This document shows positions 56,700 to 64,000 of a stretch of 64,000 bases of DNA, in pieces. The DNA comes from Canna indica. Taxonomy: Eukaryota; Streptophyta; Magnoliopsida; Zingiberales; Cannaceae. Position 1 is the first letter of the stretch, and every line of letters begins with the position of its first letter. The notes below the pieces were generated by a model. It had not been told where the DNA came from. It was given only the letters and a program-made list of their open reading frames with translations, and did no database searches. The position numbers and the translations under genes were made by a program. The DNA is taken from NCBI GenBank assembly GCA_034359265.1, contig CP136892.1, positions 12,634,501-12,698,500 of the forward strand, in the 5' to 3' direction.

Positions 56700-57880
56700 A
56701 CAACTTATGGAGAGTGATTGCGAATTAAATAAACGTGGAAGATGGCTTTCTTCCGCTTAGCGATAAAGAAGAGAATCTTATTGCTAAGGTTTCTATGACA
56801 AAAAAAAGAGTACATGTTCTTGTTGGATATGAATACTACTGCCATTATGTGTTTAAAGACACGTGTTAAAGATCCCTCACAAATTTCGCACATGTGAAAT
56901 GGGCATCTAAAATTTGGAGGGTTTAAAGACTTGGGAGCAAAGAAGATGGTGAAAGGTATTCCAATAGTTGATCTTCCCGGTCAACTATGTGAAGCTTACT
57001 TAGATCTCATTTGATTGATATTATTTTTTGTAAAAAGTTGTATTTCTCAAAAAGTAGCAAAAAATGCTCATATTTTGTTGACACACTTCTTGCATTTTGC
57101 ATGAAATATAACTTCCTGAGTAAATGCAACTTTCTGCAAAATGTAGAAAGTAATTTACCTAGGCCCCCTAGGTAAGTTACACTTCATGCATTATATTTGA
57201 AGAAAAAAAGTCAATTTCACCATCACATTTGTATTTAATACATAATTTATAATTTATATTTCCAACATTATAGATTAGTTAATCCTTGAATTTTTTATAT
57301 ATTTATTTTATTTTAATTTATTTTTAATAAAAATATGTATTTTTTTCATATTAACTACAAATAAAAATTAATTTTTCATATATAATAAAGTATATATTAT
57401 ATTAATTATATATGCAAAAATTATATTAGTATAATTTATTTATAAATTAGTATAAATATGAAAAAAATAAATTTTTAATATTTTAATATATATATATATA
57501 TATATTTATTTATTTATTTATAAATAAATTTAATTTTTTAATATATATACTCATGCATATAAATTAAAAAATTATTTTATAAAGAGATTAAAAAATATAT
57601 ATATTGATTATTTCATATGTACTTCCTAATAAGTACTCATTTCAACCAAACATATTCTAGGAGGAAAGTTGCACTTCGTATGAATTAATTTTTTATCAAT
57701 CAAACACTTTTTAGATACTTCTCAAGAAATACATATAGAAAATTACTTCGCATGTCAACCAAACAAGACCTTACTAGACAAACATTCAAGAAAGAAAGAG
57801 TTTCCCCAAGTAATCCAATTCAAGAGCCACCCCCACTTCAACTTATTCACGTAGATGTTTGTGGCAAGCCATCATCTTAA
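56700..57880 (+). pseudogene. Copia polyprotein fragment, interrupted
   Basis: Before the insertion the plus strand reads HLKFGGFKDLGAKKMVKGIP and DLPGQLCEAYL (56904-57000), the GAG_pre-integrase segment. After it the frame gives KKERVSPSNPIQEPPP, then LQLIHVDVCGKP (to about 57862), the start of integrase. A MITE-like insertion lies between. Upstream, to 56700, protease-adjacent words are degraded. The copy is dead. Confidence 0.8.
57001..57767. mobile_element. MITE-like insertion inside the copia fragment
   Basis: The left end GATCTCATTTGATTGATAT matches the inverse of the right end (GTCTTGTTTGGTTGACAT). Flanks CTTACTTA and CTTACTAG resemble an 8-bp TSD with two mismatches, which suggests hAT. 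The core is extremely AT-rich with no genes. Ends are approximate. Confidence 0.6.
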
Positions 57881-57986
57881 TGGTGGAGCCAAAACTCAAA
57901 ATCAGGAGGGCAAACTCAAATAGACAGATGATCGACAGTATTATAATTGACAAAATAATTAAACATATTTTAAAAAAATAATTCAT

Positions 57987-57991
<5 letters not shown>

Positions 57992-58068
<77 letters not shown>
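57992..58068. repeat. (TA)n microsatellite
   Basis: A TA run of about 77 bp. Ile-Tyr frames through it are artefacts. Confidence 0.95.
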
Positions 58069-58070
<2 letters not shown>

Positions 58071-58323
58071 GTTATTCATACATAATTCATAAGTATAAAA
58101 ACATAATTAAAAATCATAAATATAAAAAAATTATAGCTTTTCTCATTTTTGTGTGTTGATAAAATTGTATAATAATCTTATTATCACTAGTATAGAAAAT
58201 CTTTCTAAACAAATCTGCTATGTGGTTAATGGGCTGCATTGGACGATGAGAGATGCACATGGTCGGGGTATCAAAAATTATGCATAGAATCGTGGTTACG
58301 TGTTGGTGGGGTTGAGCATCAAA

Positions 58324-58382
58324 CACTAAAAGAAAATTGAAAATCACAAACGACTAAATCCGTCGGTAATACTGTTACCGAC
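58324..58382 (+). mobile_element. Isolated CACTA terminus of the C family
   Basis: CACTAAAAGAAAATTGAAAA followed by AATCCGTCGGTAATACTGTT, matching the left end of element C (39000). Only about 59 bp precede CACTA B2, which is inserted in it or replaces the rest. Confidence 0.7.
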
Positions 58383-59997
58383 CACTACTAAAAACTTCGT
58401 CATCTGTGATGGCTATCGTGGCCGCAATGCTGTCGCAGAAGGGAAATTGCGACGATATCAGCAATCGCAAAAAATCCGTCGCGGATAGGCTCGTCGCAGA
58501 TTCTACGCGACCGCCACGTCACCGTCGTCAAAGATGCAGAAATTGCGACCATATACTTTCGTGGCAAAACCATCGCATAGTGCTTTGCGACCGATATGGC
58601 GACCGCACGTGATCGTCGCAAATGTCATTGCACAGTTTTTTGCAACCATTTCACGCGACTATGTAGATAGAATCTGCGACGGCGTTTGCGGTCGCAAAAC
58701 TATCGCATATAAATATTTTTTTTTAAAAAAATAAAAAATATATAAATTCTTGTTCCAATATTTAATTAAAATACATACAAAAGACAACGAATTATAATAT
58801 ATAGATATCAAAATATTATTTACATCGTATCAAAACAATAATGTTTACATCATATCAAAATAAAATATCAAAAAAGTACATCAATGATCAGGCGACGGGG
58901 GAGGCGGCGTGGAGAGGGGCTGCGTGGGGAGCACATCTGTTGGCGTCGATGATGATGATGGATCCGATGCTGATGGTGTCACGTAGAATGATGGGGGAGG
59001 CGGAGGAGCCGGAATACCAGGTATGATAGAAGATATATGTGCCATGTACTGGGTCATCTACGCCATATGCTGAGCCATCTGCATATGTTGATAGACCATG
59101 TGCGTCACAGTATCTATCATAGCGGCCAAGGCGTGCCTGAGCAGTCTCGACAGCCGCTAATCGGTCTTGATCCGCACGTGATGTTGATGGACCTGCGACG
59201 GAGGAGGTGAAAGCAGACGGCCCTGCACCATATGACTGCAACAACGCCTGTGTGTGGGCCGTTGTGCCAATGCCATATACACGGCCTTGGTCGACGCCTG
59301 CCACCTGCATCCATGCGTCAGCATCAAGCTGATGCTGCACAGGATCACCTCCCCGCTATATCATCAACTCACTATACATGGCCTTTAAATAAAAGTAAAT
59401 TAATTAATTAAATTAATTATAAATAATAGAACTAGATAATTTTTTTAAAATATTATCTTACCAGTACCGTCTCCGACTTCCTGCTGATGAACTCATCCCA
59501 ACGAGGACCATGCTGGTATTTATGTGTCTCCTCGAAGACCCTCAGAGGATCAGCAGGGATGAGCGTCCCCTGCTCATCTCGTGCCCCCTATAATAAAATA
59601 AATATAATTAGTTTTTCTATAATAATAAATGAATAATAAAAATAGTTATTAAATTACTTACCAATCGACGCTCGTGGCTAATAAATAGGATGGACCCACC
59701 GTTATATCGGGCAATGGATCCGTCGACTAGCGTCATCCGATTTTGGTACTCCGTCCGGGAGGCAACCTGCCATCCCTTCGATGCCCAAATGCCGCATAGC
59801 CGATCCCATACGTCGACCTCCATCTAGATTGGTCCATGTCCCTTGAGCGCATCCATAGGTGTATCTTTGTTACCGTCTATATTCGCGCGCGCCTCATCCC
59901 ACGCCAGATGGAGGATATCCTTGAAAAATGTCTTATTGTAAACTTCCGAAGAATCCTTCACATGAGCCTCAATGGTGGGATCCCAGGTATATCGGGC

Positions 59998-60889
59998 CTA
60001 CAAAAAGAAAATATTAGTTTGAAAAATATATATCCAGTATAGCTTTAGAATGCTAAACATAAAGCATGATAACTATTTACTTTAATATCTTAATAAAAGT
60101 TGTTTCATAAATCCTATTAAGGCAGTAATAATAGAACATTATATCAAGCTATACAAAATGCAACAGCAATTGAGATTGAGTTGATGGTACTTCAATTAAG
60201 CTATTTAGTAAGTAGTTAGAAATATCTACAACCAGATGTTAGGTATGGCTTGGACCTTGAGTCCTTAAGCAAGCTTTAAAAGTTATATCTATAGAATACA
60301 CTAGTAGTCTCTATCATGGCATTTCACATTGAAACCAAATCTTTTTATAGAAAAGATTGCCACTTATAATTAACACCCTTAGGGTTAATTTCACTTGGGA
60401 CAACACAACAACAATTTCAACTTGAACCAAAATTTTTTCCAACAATTAATGAATTGACTACAGCATTCAAAAATCAATTTCTACAAACATATAATTTTAA
60501 GTATAGCTTCTAATAAGGCATTTCCTGCAATTACTAATTTAATTACAACATCTACTAAATCAGTTTCGAAAATTTCTAAATCAATTTCAGCACCTAAATA
60601 AAGTAATTCCTGCAATTTCTATGTTAATTACAGCATTTCAATGAACCCATGTTTCAAGCTAGTAATAACATGAAAAGTAAAGCAAACATCATTACTTAAT
60701 AAATAGCTTCTATGCACATGCAATTTAATTGTCTATTTTCCAAAACAACTCTATAGAACATAAATATTTGATAAAACCAAAAATGAGGAATCCATTATTC
60801 TTTTAAATATATACTGTCTAAATGCATGGCTCCTCACATTTTACTTCATCATGTTGCAGAAAAAGGACACTGGGTCATTCTACTTTGCA
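59998..60889. other. Left part of the B2 tnpA intron
   Basis: AT-rich, no gene seen. Loose repeats of TTACAGCATTTC / AATCAATTTC words near 60440-60660. Confidence 0.45.
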
Positions 60890-60899
60890 TTTAAAATAA

Positions 60900-62005
60900 G
60901 GGTTAATTACTGCATATATCCCAACTTTTACTCTCTCTCCCTAATATGTCACATCTTTTCATTTGTATTTAATGTGGTCTCTAATTTTTATTTTATTTCA
61001 AATATATCCCGCTGCTAACAACCGTTAATTATTCCGTTTAAATGCTGGCGTGGACATGCTGACTGGGATTAGCAGTCAACATCCTAGTCAGCATGTCCAC
61101 GTCAGCATGCTGACTGTTATTATCTTATTATTAAGTGAGTTAATTATAAAATATATCCTCAATTTTTATATTTTTCCCTAATCTATTCTCACTTTTTAAT
61201 TTTTCCAATTATATACCCAAACTTTTGATTTGTTTCAAATTTTTCCCATCGTGATTCCAGCGACAAAATTATCGTCCGAATACTGACCTGACGCTGCTGA
61301 CGTGGGTCAATAGCCCACTCAACATTCTTATCAAGTTTTTTGTTATTAATATGAAGCAAAGTTTTATTTGTAATTAACCCTACATATAAATTTTATTTGT
61401 AATTAACCATAGATTAACCCTAGATGTAAGCATCGTCTAGTCAGCAAAGTTATAAGTTTTTTTATTTTAGACAAGTTAAAATAAATTAAAACCACCTTTG
61501 CTGAGTAGGTAATGCATACATCTAGGTTTAATCTAGGGTTAATTACAAATAAAATTTTGTTTAATATTTGTATATTAAAATCTTGATAAGAATGATGACT
61601 CGGTTGCTGCCCCACGTTAGCAGTGTCATGTCAGCATTTAGACGATAATTTTGACATTAGGATCACGGTGAGAGAAATTTAAAACAAATTGAAAGCTGCG
61701 GTATATAATTGAGAAAATTGAAAAGTGAGAATAGATTAGGGAAAAGTATGAAAATTAAGGATATATTTTATAATTAATCCACTTAATAACAAGATAATAA
61801 CAGTCAGTATGCTTACGTGGACTGCTAATCCCAATCAGCATGTCCATGTTAGCATTCAAACGGAATAATTAACGGTTAGTTAACAACAGGATAGATTTGA
61901 AACGAAATAAAAATTAGAGACCCCATTAGATACAAATGAAAAGATGAAATATATTAGGAAGAGAGAGAGAGAGAGTAAAAGTTGGGATATATATCATAAT
62001 TAACC
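60900..62005. mobile_element. Palindromic MULE-like foldback, 1.1 kb
   Basis: It starts GGGTTAATTACTGCATATAT and ends with the inverse GATATATATCATAATTAACC. The 10-bp flanks TTTAAAATAA are identical (60890-60899 and 62006-62015). The two arms pair over nearly their whole length (about 550 nt each, centre near 61450), including GCATGTCCACG and GTTAATTATTCCGTTT words. No coding region. Confidence 0.88.
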
Positions 62006-62015
62006 TTTAAAATAA

Positions 62016-63231
62016 TAAGGTGGAAATGCATGTGACCAGTTAACACTAATAAAATCAAATTTAGTTAAATATATCTTAAGAGGGCAGGATAAGTCCAGAA
62101 TCCTCTTTCTTTTCATTTATCAATGGTTGGACAGGCAAAAGATTATGAAATAATCAGAAAACCCTAAACTATGCCAATCACACTCATTAACACACTATTT
62201 GATAGATGAAAAAAAAACTGCATACAAATGCGTAGATAGTTGAGACAACTCTCCTTTGAACATTTATCTAATGAAGAATAACATCTCAATAATTGCCCAA
62301 CAATCTCAACTAATCTCGCTGCAGTGTGAAAAACAACTGAACTACCGTATAAAAATTTGCATTGACCAAACAACCACCCCTTAAACACTAATCTTATAGT
62401 TAATCTTATAATTATATATAGACTATATTTTTTATGCAAAAGGTAGCAGCCAGACGTCTTTCATATTGAAAACAAGGCACTGCAAATATTATAAATGAAA
62501 GTATGGTGGAAAACTTAGTTTATTCATTGATCTTCTAACCTTGCTTGGTTTTTTAAAGACATGATCAATTATTTGTTCTTAGAAGATTAGACATGAGTAC
62601 AGCTTTCAAAAAGGAATTAGAATTCACAAAAGCAATCAAATTAATTAACACAGGTGTCCATGATGATAACCCTTGAGGTATCCCAAATCAAAGAGAATTG
62701 CTTATACTAAGTTGACATAAACTAGAAAGATGACTGATTCCAATTCAATAGAATACATCTCTTAAAGTCTGTAGATTTCAAAACTGGAATAGGAATGGTT
62801 GTTGAGGTATACATGCCCCTTGAAATATAATTAATATTCCAAAGCCTGAATATACATCACAAGAAATGTATTCTACTAGCTATACAATATATTTCTATAC
62901 AAGACAAGGAAATTAGATATTGGTTTTTAGAAACATCCAAAACAGAATGATTAACTTTAATTTCTGATCCCAGGTTCTTTCTCATCTTCTAGTAAAAATA
63001 CAAAAGATCCTAGATGAAAGTATCATTTCAAAACTATGCTAATATAGTATAGTATCATTCCAAAAGCCGATAAAATATCAATGAACACTAATAAATACGT
63101 ACACTTTAGTAATAAACTTCACCAATAAACTTCAATTGGACTATCATTTTAAAAAACTTCAATTAGACTATAATAATATTTAAGTACACCTATTAATTAG
63201 TTACAGTATCTAAAATTAATAAACTACGTAC
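62016..63231. other. Right part of the B2 tnpA intron
   Basis: No element or gene recognised. A 91-residue frame (62439-62164, minus) has no family signature. Confidence 0.4.
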
Positions 63232-63484
63232 CTCGAACTCGGACCATAATAAATCTCGATTATGCCGCAGCACGTGAGTCCATGAATGCCACGGCTCCCG
63301 AAAGAACCTCTTGATAATAGAGGTGATGTTGCGAGCAACATCGTCCTGCTCGAATCTACAATGCAAGTATAATAACATAAGTAGTAATTAATTAATTAAC
63401 AATAATAAAAAATAAAGTTTGATACTTATTTTAGACCGTGCAGCGATATCCGCTGACACTGGTCGGTCGATGAAGGTGCATGAG

Positions 63485-63503
63485 CCCCCCCCCCCCCCCC
63501 CCC
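63485..63503. repeat. Poly-C homopolymer, 19 nt
   Basis: A C-run within B2 tnpA exon 1, coding a poly-Gly stretch on the minus strand; the length may be an assembly estimate. Confidence 0.95.
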
Positions 63504-63571
63504 ATTAGGCCCACGAGGCCTACGACGACCTCGAGCCTCCGGGGCCGGTGGTGGTGGTGATCCCGACATCT

Positions 63572-64000
63572 TCACTTGTCTCGTAAGATTATGACACAAC
63601 TAATCATGGAAATAAAACTATATATTAAACTTGTCTATACAAAATTAAAGTAGATGTTATTGAGCAAATGTTATGCCCAATGGCTTGTACTGGAGAATTG
63701 CCAACAACAGAAGTAATAGAAAAGTCTGGAATATGTTATTGAGCAAATATGAATTGGAGTAGGCAGCCACCTAAGTAGAGATGAATTTAGATCGTCATTA
63801 GTTTTGCCTAGCAACTAATAGAAGGAAAGTATCTCTCAACTGTAGGAGATGATCACCTCTGTAGATCCAAACACTTGAACTCACACACACTTGAAAACAC
63901 TCAGAATGAATAGAATGCTTGAGTTAAAAGATAGGTATTAAAGAATACATCATACAAAAGACGAAAACAGAGGAGTCCTTTTATATCTCCTCAGCACTGT
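63572..64000. other. Right edge, no gene recognised
   Basis: Within the presumed B2 element but without a tnp2 tail. A GTTATTGAGCAAATRT word repeats at 63658 and 63737. Might be another, cut-off insertion. Confidence 0.35.

Larger units (their letters stand above)
58888..63569 (-). pseudogene. CACTA tnpA-like gene of B2
   Basis: Exons on the minus strand: 63430-63569, 63232-63355, 59662-59997, 59462-59587 and 58888-59392. Protein signatures are MSGSPPPPAPEARGRRRPRG, FEQDDVARNI, EPWHSWTHVL, ARYTWDP, VWDRLCGIW and GVDQGRVYGIGTTAHTQ. Lesions: TAG at 59824-59826 where B1 has TGG, and the exon 1 donor reads ATAAGT where B1 has GTAAGT. A 19-base poly-C tract (63485-63503) in exon 1 makes the frame uncertain. 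Intron 2 is 3.2 kb, against 0.84 kb in B1. Confidence 0.82.
58383..64000 (-). mobile_element. CACTA element B2, runs off the right edge
   Basis: It starts CACTACTAAAAACTTCGTC with left flank GAC. The subterminal zone (to about 58710) is dense in TGCGACGG-type motifs like B1. A tnpA-like gene on the minus strand (58888-63569) follows, with a 3.2-kb intron that holds a MULE. tnp2 is not reached before the edge. Confidence 0.82.

Overview
The window reads as nuclear DNA of a flowering plant, almost certainly a monocot. It holds one recognisable host gene, an AGL17-clade MIKC MADS-box gene on the + strand (22122-31568, eight exons). Exon 3 carries a 21-nt stretch that is, from memory, perfectly complementary to miR444, a monocot-specific microRNA. 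Nearly everything else is transposable-element DNA, much of it nested, with target-site duplications (TSDs) that can be read directly.

Layout. 1-12.2 kb: an L1-type LINE on the - strand, cut by a CACTA element (A1, 323-4064), a Pack-MULE carrying a methyltransferase-like gene fragment (5164-6613) and a hAT element (7935-9218). 12.3-13.0 kb: a small hAT element whose 3' half was tandemly duplicated. 13.6-17.9 kb: two LTR-like units of one retrotransposon family in tandem. 18-22 kb: degraded repeats, a CACTA-type MITE and a long TTA microsatellite. 22.1-31.6 kb: the MADS-box gene; intron 3 contains a 4.57-kb CACTA element (A2) inverted relative to A1. 31.8-39.0 kb: CACTA element B1, broken by a solo LTR and then by element C. 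39.0-48.3 kb: CACTA element C with decayed tnpA-like and tnp2 genes and a captured HSP90 fragment. 49.3-56.0 kb: a third family-A-like CACTA element split by a solo LTR that itself carries a MULE and a hAT element. 56-58.3 kb: a hAT element and a broken copia. 58.4 kb to the right edge: CACTA element B2 with a MULE in an intron.

The CACTA elements share a tnpA-like gene (five exons, with exon 2 124 bp in all of them) and a tnp2 transposase gene. Only the A2 tnpA-like gene reads without an obvious break. The breaks in B1, B2 and C are mostly Trp-to-stop changes, as expected from decay of methylated cytosines. Two elements have picked up host exons (HSP90; a SAM-methyltransferase-like gene), and three family-A copies keep the same long hairpin.

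Limits: no similarity search or folding was run. Family names and the miR444, HSP90 and methyltransferase matches come from recognition of motifs. Exon borders rest on splice-site and phase logic.
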